IMG/VR virus record: IMGVR_UViG_3300040809_000068
Span: 1-46,418 of that record
Strand: one strand, 5' to 3'
Length of the DNA: 46,418 bases
Source: a virus
Part shown: positions 22,177-29,394 of the stretch, piece by piece
Layout of the letters: each line of letters opens with the position of its first letter
Position numbering within the stretch: the first letter of the stretch is position 1
Position numbers and translations under genes: made by a program
The notes under the pieces: model-generated
The model's input: the letters and a program-made list of their open reading frames with translations, nothing else
Told to the model about the DNA's origin: nothing
Database searches by the model: none

Positions 22177-22955
22177 TGTTCGGGGAAGAGACATTTTCCA
22201 CTCGTAGTTACGCTGAACAAGGAATAGTTTTCACCGCCAGCCAAGGTCTTGTGTCTGCATTCACTGGCAGTCAGAACGGAAACTTAATAGCCTCTGGCTC
22301 GTCAGAGATGATAGGGACATCAAGTAAGTCATCGGTTGCTGTTGGCGTTCTGGTGGGGCTGTTCGAGGCGACAATGTCGTTTACACAGTCCTCTACGGGC
22401 AACTCAGTGCTGTCTGCCCGTGCGGAGGTCATATCTTCTGCAACGCAGTCTAGCGCGGCGAACATAGTTAAAGAGTCCTCCGTTGACCATGTGTCTAACT
22501 TTGTCCAGACATCTAACGGGATATACATAGCGTCCGGGGTTTCAGAACAGGAAACTTCGTTTATTAAGCAGTCAGTAGGAAACAAAGTTGTCTCCGGGTC
22601 TTCTGAACAGCAGTTCAACTTTACACAGTCCTCTGACGGAAACCTTGTTGCGGCTGGTTCTAGCGATATTGTTTCGGCATTCAGCCAAACATCCACTGGT
22701 ATTGCGATACTAGGTGGTGAACTAGATGTTGTGTCTGCCTTTATTAAGTCAGCAGACGCAAACGCAATCCTGTCTGGCGTCTCCCCGATTGAGGCGTTGT
22801 TTATCCAGACAACAGACGGAAACATCCTTTGGTCACTGCTGAACACGGATACCCCAGCAGAGACATGGTCTGCTATTACGGCGGGTTCTTCAGAGAACTG
22901 GTCGCCACTTGTGACCAATACTTCAGGCGAGTCTTGGAATAACTGGTCAAGATAG
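22176..22955 (+). CDS. Repeat protein with 20-residue QSS-GN units
   Basis: A 259-residue protein. Residues from about 8 to 220 consist of roughly ten imperfect units of 19-21 residues with the pattern F.QSs.GN.v.sG.Se.v: for example FTQSSTGNSVLSA, FVQTSNGIYIASG, FIKQSVGNKVVSG and FTQSSDGNLVAAG. Such spacing fits a beta solenoid or a stack of short hairpins. The C-terminus has four tryptophans at regular intervals (ETWSAIT, ENWSPLV, ESWNNW), a motif often found at the ends of phage tail proteins. I regard it as a virion protein at the tail tip or fibre base; the function is inferred from position. It is coupled to the preceding gene by TAATG and followed by a terminator. Confidence 0.75.
   Translation: MFGEETFSTRSYAEQGIVFTASQGLVSAFTGSQNGNLIASGSSEMIGTSSKSSVAVGVLVGLFEATMSFTQSSTGNSVLSARAEVISSATQSSAANIVKESSVDHVSNFVQTSNGIYIASGVSEQETSFIKQSVGNKVVSGSSEQQFNFTQSSDGNLVAAGSSDIVSAFSQTSTGIAILGGELDVVSAFIKSADANAILSGVSPIEALFIQTTDGNILWSLLNTDTPAETWSAITAGSSENWSPLVTNTSGESWNNWSR
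22230..22850 (+). repeat. About ten tandem degenerate 57-63 bp coding repeats
   Basis: Recurring DNA phrases such as TTTACACAGTC(C) at 22381 and 22620 and TTTATTAAG at 22559 and 22740 mark units of about 60 bases inside the gene at 22176. The units have diverged at silent positions, so the repeat is clearer in protein than in DNA. Confidence 0.65.
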
Positions 22956-23005
22956 TTCAGCCCTGCCAGTTAAGGGTATGATATATTAAACTAAGTCGAG
23001 ATGGG

Positions 23006-23030
23006 CCTCACGCTTTGCGTGGGGTTTTTT
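23006..23030 (+). terminator. Rho-independent terminator after the repeat protein
   Basis: An 8-bp stem (CCTCACGC 23006-23013, GCGTGGGG 23017-23024, with one G-U pair) around a 3-base TTT loop is followed by six T. It ends the fibre transcript 51 bases after the stop at 22955. The 90-base gap around it is the longest in the tail region. Confidence 0.92.
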
Positions 23031-23044
23031 ATTGAGAGGTTACG

Positions 23045-23794
23045 ATGCCATCAACCTACACTAACATTGGATTGGAAAAGCAAGGGACGGGCGAGAACGC
23101 CAACTCTTGGGGTGACATTACCAATACAAACTTTACGATGATTGATGAGGCTCTGTATGGCATTTATACAATTTCATCCAGTCTTACCACACAGACCGTT
23201 ACAGCCCCTGCCGATGGCACCGCTGGTGAGTCTGAACGCTATGCTACATACCGCTACACTGGTTCTCCAACTGGTGCGGTCACGGTAACACTCCCCTCTT
23301 CAGTTAAGAAAATCATCAATGTAATCAACGAGTACGGCCAGAACATTACCTTTCAGGTTGGGTCTGGCTCTGCAACGGCAACGGTATATGCCAACTCTTC
23401 AGGGATTATCCACACAGACGGTGTAAACAGCGTCTACTCTCTGTCTGAGGGTTCGGCTAACCAACTCCGCTACAACGGTATAACAAAAGCAGAAGCGGTC
23501 ACGGGTGGCGTAGATGTTACGGGTGACCTAACCGTAAGCCAAGACCTTACAGTTACTGGTACGATTACTGGTACAATTACATCCAGCGGTGCGATGAACG
23601 CTGGCTCCAACAACATCACGACAACTGGCACGGTCAACGCTGGGGTTGTTAGCCTCGGCACAAACGGATGGACTGTCCAGCAAGATGGTTCAAACAACCT
23701 GATGTTTGCCTACAACGGGACGGACAAGATGAAATTGGATTCATCTGGAAACCTGACCGTAGTTGGTAACATCACTGCATATGGGACTGTATAA
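23045..23794 (+). CDS. Short tail fibre or fibre-base protein (249 aa)
   Basis: A 249-residue fibre-like protein. The opening (TYTNIGLEKQGTGENANSWGDI and TNTNFTMIDEALYG) is the 'GE...tWG..tN.Nf..ideal' domain found at the base of many phage fibres. A beta domain with GAVTVTLPSSVKKIINVINE follows, and then a short collagen-free shaft of VTGDLTVSQDLTVTGTITG units. It ends with LDSSGNLTVVGNITAYGTV, again a fibre-shaft phrase. GAGAGG lies six bases before the ATG. It is the first gene after the terminator, so it should have its own promoter. Confidence 0.8.
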   Translation: MPSTYTNIGLEKQGTGENANSWGDITNTNFTMIDEALYGIYTISSSLTTQTVTAPADGTAGESERYATYRYTGSPTGAVTVTLPSSVKKIINVINEYGQNITFQVGSGSATATVYANSSGIIHTDGVNSVYSLSEGSANQLRYNGITKAEAVTGGVDVTGDLTVSQDLTVTGTITGTITSSGAMNAGSNNITTTGTVNAGVVSLGTNGWTVQQDGSNNLMFAYNGTDKMKLDSSGNLTVVGNITAYGTV

Positions 23795-24858
23795 TGACAC
23801 TGCAAGCGTCTGGGGCTATCAGCTTCTCAGACCTTCGGACTGAGTATGCTAGTAGCGGTTCAGTATCACTAGGTTCATATTATCGCGGTGGCGGTATTGT
23901 GCGTGGAAACTCAGGTGACAACCCATCCACTAACCTGTCGGCTAATGTTCCAACATCCGGCGGCATATCAATGGGTAGTTTCTACGGGCAAAAGAGAGCC
24001 TTCAAGTACACAGAGTCTACCAACAGAACAAACAAAGAAGCGTCTGACTATTTCGGCACTGACTCGTCTCTCGACTACCCAAAAGAGATTGTTATTAGTT
24101 CCACAGTAACCAATAACAATCAGAATGGTGTAGCACTGAACTTCGCTTCCAACTGGGACGGAGATACAACCCTAACTGTCAATGGGACAATTCGGAGTTA
24201 CAGCGGGTTTTGCATTAGAAATCAAAGTTCTCAAAGCATCACCGTTGACGGCACTGGTTCAATCAGGAAGAACAACAAGGACGCACTTGTCACTGCGTTG
24301 CAGAGTGTAAACGGTACGGTTGGGCTTTCTTTTAGTGCTGGCGGTTTTGGCGGTGCCTCTGGTGGTGGAGTTCGTCACAGTAGTGTTGCTGGAAATGCTA
24401 ACTTTCACTTTCTTCTGAAGCGTTCCGCTACCAATACATTTAGGTTTGAGTGGACATACAATGAGTGTGACTACGCCAACCTTGGTGGTGGCACTGAGAA
24501 CTTTCAGACAGCGGCGGCAAGCGTGATTCCGCTGGACTCTAGTGGAAACTATGACGACACCAATACTAACACATATGTATATAACGGTGGAACTGGCGCG
24601 GCAGGACGGGACTCAAGGGACTTTGCGGCGGCGTCAAAGATAATCAATGGGCAAAGAGAGTTCTGGTTCTGCACCAACAACAAGAGAACATGGCCAACCG
24701 ATATTGACGGTTCTGCAAATGCTTACACCCAGAACGGTCATGCATCGACAGGCTTGTCGGCGAGCAACAGCCGCAGGAGTTCTTTAATACAAACATTAAC
24801 TGGTGACCACACATCGGGAACATTCTCCATTAGTGGCCCTACGCTAACAACGGGGTGA
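23794..24858 (+). CDS. Glycine/serine-rich tail fibre (354 aa)
   Basis: A 354-residue protein whose start (TLQASGAISFSDLRTEYASSG and VSLGSYYRGGG) matches the 'SGaIsfsDir.E......lg.yy' domain used by marine phage tail proteins. The C-terminal two thirds are rich in Gly, Ser, Thr and Asn, with GLSFSAGGFGGASGGGVR. I do not recognise the C-terminal fold; it is likely a receptor-binding head. The TAATG overlap couples it to the previous fibre gene. Confidence 0.78.
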   Translation: MTLQASGAISFSDLRTEYASSGSVSLGSYYRGGGIVRGNSGDNPSTNLSANVPTSGGISMGSFYGQKRAFKYTESTNRTNKEASDYFGTDSSLDYPKEIVISSTVTNNNQNGVALNFASNWDGDTTLTVNGTIRSYSGFCIRNQSSQSITVDGTGSIRKNNKDALVTALQSVNGTVGLSFSAGGFGGASGGGVRHSSVAGNANFHFLLKRSATNTFRFEWTYNECDYANLGGGTENFQTAAASVIPLDSSGNYDDTNTNTYVYNGGTGAAGRDSRDFAAASKIINGQREFWFCTNNKRTWPTDIDGSANAYTQNGHASTGLSASNSRRSSLIQTLTGDHTSGTFSISGPTLTTG

Positions 24859-24861
24859 TGT

Positions 24862-26673
24862 ATGCCATTAGCTACTTTGAAATTTGCCCCCGGTATCGTT
24901 AAGGATGACACAAGTTACTCATCTGAGGGCCGCTGGATTGATTCAGACAAGATACGCTTCTGGAACGGCAAGCCTGAGAAACTCAAGGGCTGGCAGAAGT
25001 TAACACAAAACCAGTTCTCTGGTTCATGCCGTGGTCTTATTCAGTGGCGCGACAATGATGACAACGCTTTGATGGCTGTTGGCACTCACACACACCTCTA
25101 CATCCTCAAGGGTGGTGTGCTGTATGATGTCACTCCTGTCATTCAGTCAGGTAATCTAAGCAACGCATTCGATGTGACTAACGGCTCGACTGTTGTGACT
25201 GTTACATCTGCCGCGCATGGTATGGTTGACGGAAACCGCATTGTCCTTGGGGCGGCGAGTTTTAACGGCGTCTCTTGGGCGGCTAACACTGAGTTCCAGA
25301 TTACCTTCATCAACACGAACTCTTACAGTTTTGACGCCGCGTTGCCTCTGACAACTGGCGCGACACCATCTGGCGCGGCAACATCTACCGCTACTGGCGT
25401 TGGTGGCACGGTATCATATGAATACCTGTTGAACCCCGGTCAGCAATCGTCTGTGTTCGACTACGGTTGGGGTGTTGGGACATGGAACACCGCAAGAACT
25501 GGTGGCGGTTGGAATGTTCCGTCCAACGCACAGGGTATTGAGGTTGACGCCAGAACATGGGCGTTTGACATATTTGGTGAAGACTTGGTCGCTTCGGTTA
25601 TCGGCCAGACGCTAATCCAGTGGGATGCATCTGCTGGTGTGGGTAACAGGGCGTTTCTTATTAACGATGCATACACAGGTGACGCCGCTACGCCGAACAC
25701 CACGCGAGGCGTTATCGTATCAACACCTGACCGACACCTTGTTGCACTTGGCGCAGATGACCCCTTAACTGTGGCATTTGCATCACAAGAGACGACAAAC
25801 ACATGGACATCAGCCGCGACTAACACCGCTGGCTCTCAGCGTCTGACTGGCGGTTCTAGGATTATCGGCGCACGAAGAACACGCGGTCAGATTCTAATCT
25901 GGACTGACACAAGTCTGCACTCAATGACTTTCCGTGGACCGCCATACACATTTGGCTTCCGCGAACTCGCCACAGGCTGTGGCCTTGGTGGACCACTCGC
26001 CGCTGTAGAGGTGGGTGGCATTGTTTACTGGATGGGCATTAACCAGTTTTTTGCTTTTGATGGTTCTGTCCGTCCCTTAATTGGACCCGTCAACAACTTT
26101 GTATTTGAAGACCTTAACTCTGTTCAGGTTGAGAAGGTTGTTGCTGGGCTGGATAAAGAACACAACGAGGTGTTCTGGTTCTATCCACAGGAAAACACTA
26201 ACGAGAATAACAGGTATGTTAAGTATAACTATCGTGAGAATGTTTGGGATGTTGGCTCAATGCCAAGAACCGCATGGACGGATGCATCGACCTTCCCGAA
26301 CAACATCGGTGCGGGGACAAACGGATATCTCTACTCTCACGAAATCGGTGAGGATGATGATGGTGCGGCGATGGAGTCTTACATCGAATCCGCTGACATG
26401 GACATTGGCGATGGCCAAGAGGTTATGTTTATCAATCGTGCCTTGCCGGACCTCATCGTTGACGGAACAGCAGACATTACCTTCAGCACCAGAAAAGACG
26501 CTATGTCCAGTTTTACAAGTAAAGGACCATTTCCAATCACCAGTTCTACGACAAAAATTAACCCAAGGGTGCGCGGACGGCAACTGTCTATCAAAGTGGA
26601 GTCGGACACAGTCGGTACGAGTTGGCGACTGGGCCATACAAGAGTCGATATGCAACCAGATGGTGAAAGATAA
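24862..26673 (+). CDS. Tail hub / stabilisation protein (P22 gp10-like)
   Basis: A 603-residue protein beginning PLATLKFAPGIVKDDTSYSS, then GRWIDSDKIRFWNGKPEKLKG and GWQKLTQNQFSGSCRG. This opening is typical of the podovirus tail hub or 'phage stabilisation' family, which forms the ring below the adaptor and carries the spike or needle. The later part has the beta-propeller-like repeats expected for it (LVALGADDPLTVAFASQETT, GSRIIGARRTRGQILIWT, IVYWMGINQFFAFDGSV). Its position after the fibres and before the ejection proteins is normal. The stop shares one base with the next ATG. Confidence 0.85.
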   Translation: MPLATLKFAPGIVKDDTSYSSEGRWIDSDKIRFWNGKPEKLKGWQKLTQNQFSGSCRGLIQWRDNDDNALMAVGTHTHLYILKGGVLYDVTPVIQSGNLSNAFDVTNGSTVVTVTSAAHGMVDGNRIVLGAASFNGVSWAANTEFQITFINTNSYSFDAALPLTTGATPSGAATSTATGVGGTVSYEYLLNPGQQSSVFDYGWGVGTWNTARTGGGWNVPSNAQGIEVDARTWAFDIFGEDLVASVIGQTLIQWDASAGVGNRAFLINDAYTGDAATPNTTRGVIVSTPDRHLVALGADDPLTVAFASQETTNTWTSAATNTAGSQRLTGGSRIIGARRTRGQILIWTDTSLHSMTFRGPPYTFGFRELATGCGLGGPLAAVEVGGIVYWMGINQFFAFDGSVRPLIGPVNNFVFEDLNSVQVEKVVAGLDKEHNEVFWFYPQENTNENNRYVKYNYRENVWDVGSMPRTAWTDASTFPNNIGAGTNGYLYSHEIGEDDDGAAMESYIESADMDIGDGQEVMFINRALPDLIVDGTADITFSTRKDAMSSFTSKGPFPITSSTTKINPRVRGRQLSIKVESDTVGTSWRLGHTRVDMQPDGER

Positions 26674-26915
26674 TGCCGCTACCCCGCCCAATGGATGACA
26701 TGCGTTACTGGGGCGATGTCCTCGTTGACGAACTGGAAAACGAACTGGACAAGATAAATCAGGCGGCAAACACAGCCGACCCTGACGAGAGTTTCTCTGT
26801 GGCTAATTTTACACAGAAGAAAGACCTAGACGCCTCGACTGCAACTGTAGCGGATGTGGCGAATGTTTTAGCAACAGTCATTGAGGCGATGAGAAATAAA
26901 GGGACATTAGCATAA
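26673..26915 (+). CDS. Hypothetical tail protein (80 aa)
   Basis: An 80-residue acidic helical protein: RPMDDMRYWGDVLVDELENE, LDKINQAANTADPDES, and a C-terminal helix DVANVLATVIEAMRNKG. It lies between the hub and the internal virion genes, coupled on both sides by one-base overlaps. In P22-like phages a slender tail needle is encoded near here, but this protein is too short to claim that. No family is recognised. Confidence 0.68.
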   Translation: MPLPRPMDDMRYWGDVLVDELENELDKINQAANTADPDESFSVANFTQKKDLDASTATVADVANVLATVIEAMRNKGTLA

Positions 26916-27958
26916 TGTGTGTAGGGGCATCATCAGCAGGAAGTATCGGGGACTCGATTAGCAACACGGATGGCATCCGTGGTGCCATGCAGGACTCGTA
27001 TAACGCACAGACTGGGAACTATAACACAGGCAAACCTCAGGGTTCTAATAAGTCCTCTGGCTCTGTAAACACAGGAATTGATTGGGCTAACTCTGATGAA
27101 GAGGATTATGTAGATTGGGGTTCTGACTCTGCCGCCAACAAACTTGGGTATGACCTAACAGACCAGTCCAAGGATACAGGTGCACCTCGACCACAAGCGG
27201 GTTTGTCTCAGAAACAGATTCAAGAACTAGAGGAGCGAGACTCATGGCTTTCGCGCTCCATACTAGATGCACACAAAAATAAAACTGCATATAGTTTTGT
27301 TACAAACCCAAAGACTGGCAAGGTTGTCGGGTATACACACAAAGGTAAGATGCCGGGGTTAATGGGTGGCATTGCTAATTTTGTTGGCGATTTGTTTAAC
27401 CTTAGTCCTGAGGGAGTTCCCTTCAGCGACACTATGGAAGTTTACACAGGTCAGTCTGAGTTTGACCCCTTTAACGCTGACAATTTCAACAACACCAATG
27501 AGGGCGGTCAGGATGAAAAGAAAACTCCTCTAGACCCGTGTCCAGAAGGGTATGTTTACAGCGAAGAGACTCAGTCCTGTGTGAAGGTTGAGTCTGAAGA
27601 GACAACCGCGCCTACGATTGGGTCAAAATTTGAGATGAACGCATTGCCTGACTTAACCAACTATGGTTTGACTGGCGGCGAGTATAACTTCTTCAAACAA
27701 ATGCCGGGAATTATTCAGGCTAAGAATGGTATTCCTCGTGGTCCTCACGGGGAAATCCTTGGTGCTGGTGGGCCTAAGGATGATTTGGTTGGGCCGTTCA
27801 TGTTGTCCAGCCAAGAGTATGTAGAACCATACGAGCGTGTGCTTGACGAGGGAAATGGAAACTATGACCGTGGAATCCGCGTTCTTGAGAAGAAACGGAT
27901 GGCCGCATTAAGGAAGTACCGTGACCGAGTTAAGTCTGAGGAACGCAACAAAGCATGA
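26915..27958 (+). CDS. Putative internal virion protein with Cys loop (347 aa)
   Basis: A 347-residue hydrophilic protein. The first 130 residues are Ser/Asn/Asp-rich and probably disordered. The middle holds VTNPKTGKVVGYTHKGKMPG and a Cys pair in PCPEGYVYSEETQSCVKV, ten residues with the look of a small disulfide loop. The C-terminal part AGGPKDDLVGPFMLSSQEYVE is a variant of the 'GPGT.tsDsIpa.LS.GEyVi.a' phrase of phage virion proteins, followed by basic KKRMAALRKYRDRVKS. The gene overlaps the next one by 38 bases. A role in ejection is inferred from its position and the conserved phrase. Confidence 0.68.
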   Translation: MCVGASSAGSIGDSISNTDGIRGAMQDSYNAQTGNYNTGKPQGSNKSSGSVNTGIDWANSDEEDYVDWGSDSAANKLGYDLTDQSKDTGAPRPQAGLSQKQIQELEERDSWLSRSILDAHKNKTAYSFVTNPKTGKVVGYTHKGKMPGLMGGIANFVGDLFNLSPEGVPFSDTMEVYTGQSEFDPFNADNFNNTNEGGQDEKKTPLDPCPEGYVYSEETQSCVKVESEETTAPTIGSKFEMNALPDLTNYGLTGGEYNFFKQMPGIIQAKNGIPRGPHGEILGAGGPKDDLVGPFMLSSQEYVEPYERVLDEGNGNYDRGIRVLEKKRMAALRKYRDRVKSEERNKA

Positions 27959-28382
27959 TGACCAGTCAATATTAGAACTTCTTGTAGCCATGCACCGGGA
28001 AGCGGGCATGGGAACTATAAATAAGAAGAAAGTACGCAATGTCATCCGGCACTGCCGTGAGATGGGGTGTATAATAGTTGCAGAAATACAAGGAGTTCCT
28101 AAGGCGGTGATGGGTCTGAGACCTGACCGTTTCTGGTGGTCTGACGATATCGGCTTATTTGACCAGTTCACCTATGTCTCTCCTGAAGCGAGAAAGACTA
28201 GGGCGATATTTAAGATGGTCGAGGCCGCACGGAAGATGGCTGTAGATGGTGGTATCCCACTGGTGATAGCCAACTTCGGTCCAGTAAATACTGACGCTAA
28301 GTCAAGGCTATACAAGCGATTTGGCAGAGACCTTGGCACAACAGTCATAACGGGAGAGACAAGGAATTTCTTGTGGAGATAA
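27921..28382 (+). CDS. GNAT-like acetyltransferase fold protein
   Basis: A 153-residue protein. GTG 27921 is the start because AAGGAAG lies four bases upstream and the opening (LSLRNATKHDDQSILELLVA) is the first strand and helix of a GNAT fold. Then follow CIIVAEIQGVPKAVMGL (strands 2-3), FDQFTYVSPEARKTRAIFKM (strand 4 and the position of the acyl-CoA binding loop), and PLVIANFGPV. The usual R/Q-x-x-G-x-G/A loop appears as RKTRAI, so the pyrophosphate contact may be altered and the protein may not be an active enzyme. T7-like phages carry related GNAT proteins beside ejection genes. It overlaps the previous gene by 38 bases. Confidence 0.7.
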   Translation: MTELSLRNATKHDDQSILELLVAMHREAGMGTINKKKVRNVIRHCREMGCIIVAEIQGVPKAVMGLRPDRFWWSDDIGLFDQFTYVSPEARKTRAIFKMVEAARKMAVDGGIPLVIANFGPVNTDAKSRLYKRFGRDLGTTVITGETRNFLWR

Positions 28383-28385
28383 ATA

Positions 28386-29384
28386 ATGGGTTCTTTTTGT
28401 AAGTCGGGTAGTTCAACTACCACACAAACCACAGACATACCTGACTATATTAAAACGCCACTCAAGGAGAATCTTGATGTCGCGTCTAACCTAGTTAAAC
28501 AGCCATACCAGTCTTACACTGGCCCACGCATTGAGGGCTTTACGCAAGACCAACTTGACGCGATGAACGACATTCGCGCAATGATGGGTACTGGTCAGTC
28601 TGACCTTAACGCGGCGATGGCTGGTATTATGGGTCTGTCCCCCGTAACCACACAGAATGTCAACGCTTCAACATTCGACTCCGCAACAGCCGCGCAGTAT
28701 ATGAATCCTTACACAGACAATGTTCTGGACAAGGCAAGACAACGCATCTTTGATGCTGAAGATATTGCCGCGCAAAAGCGCGCCGCTGGTCAGGTAGCCG
28801 CTGGTGCGTTTGGCGACAACTCTCGCCGCTTCATTGAGAACGCCGAAGCGCAGTCTAACATGCAAGACCGCCTCGCTGACATGGAAGCAAAGCAACTGGC
28901 AAACGCATACTCAGAAGCGCAGAAGGCTTATGCCACTGACGCCAAGATGGACTTGACTGCACAGCAACTTAATCAGGCTACTGACCTCGCTGGCCAGAAA
29001 GTTGCTGGCTCTCAGGCCATTGCTAACGCACAGGGTATTGCTGGTCTTGTTGGTGCTGGACAGGGCCTTGGCTTCGACCAAGCGAATGCGCTTATGCAAA
29101 TTGGTTCTGCCAACCAGCAAATGGGTCAGGCTTCTAAAGACCTAGCGTACTCAGACTTCAAAGAACAACAGGCATATCCATACCAGCAAGTTGGTTTCAT
29201 GGCAGACCTTCTTCAGGGTGCGCCTATGGGTACTATCACCACGATGACACAGCCAACGCCGTCTCCGTTCCAGTCTATGGCTGGCTTGGGTCTTGCTGGT
29301 CTTGGCTTGTACGGACAGATGGGCGGCTTTAGCCCATACGGTTTTGGTGGGGTTAACCCAATGACTGGCAACCCTTACGCTTAA
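28386..29384 (+). CDS. DNA ejection / internal virion protein (P22 gp7-like)
   Basis: A 332-residue Ala/Gln-rich helical protein. It includes YSYTGPRIEGFTQDQ-like text (PYQSYTGPRIEGFTQDQLDA), FDSATAAQYMNPYTDNVLDK, and AAGQVAAGAFGDNSRRFIEN, a set of phrases common to podovirus ejection proteins. The C-terminal 40 residues are glycine-rich and hydrophobic (GLGLAGLGLYGQMGGF), suitable for membrane insertion. It belongs to the group that leaves the capsid first and forms the channel across the envelope. GGAG precedes the ATG, and 10 bases separate it from the next virion gene. Confidence 0.82.
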   Translation: MGSFCKSGSSTTTQTTDIPDYIKTPLKENLDVASNLVKQPYQSYTGPRIEGFTQDQLDAMNDIRAMMGTGQSDLNAAMAGIMGLSPVTTQNVNASTFDSATAAQYMNPYTDNVLDKARQRIFDAEDIAAQKRAAGQVAAGAFGDNSRRFIENAEAQSNMQDRLADMEAKQLANAYSEAQKAYATDAKMDLTAQQLNQATDLAGQKVAGSQAIANAQGIAGLVGAGQGLGFDQANALMQIGSANQQMGQASKDLAYSDFKEQQAYPYQQVGFMADLLQGAPMGTITTMTQPTPSPFQSMAGLGLAGLGLYGQMGGFSPYGFGGVNPMTGNPYA

Positions 29385-29394
29385 AGGTACGAAG

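Noticed and set aside
22271-22918. A 215-codon open frame on the minus strand opposite the repeat protein
   Set aside because: It results from the repetitive codon structure of the forward gene; no ribosome binding site, no recognisable product, and all neighbours read forward.
22956-23005. A promoter for the fibre gene at 23045 in the AT-rich stretch TATGATATATTAAAC
   Set aside because: Several -10-like hexamers exist but the only -35 candidates (TTCAGC, TTAAGG) have poor match or spacing; a promoter here is plausible but cannot be defined.
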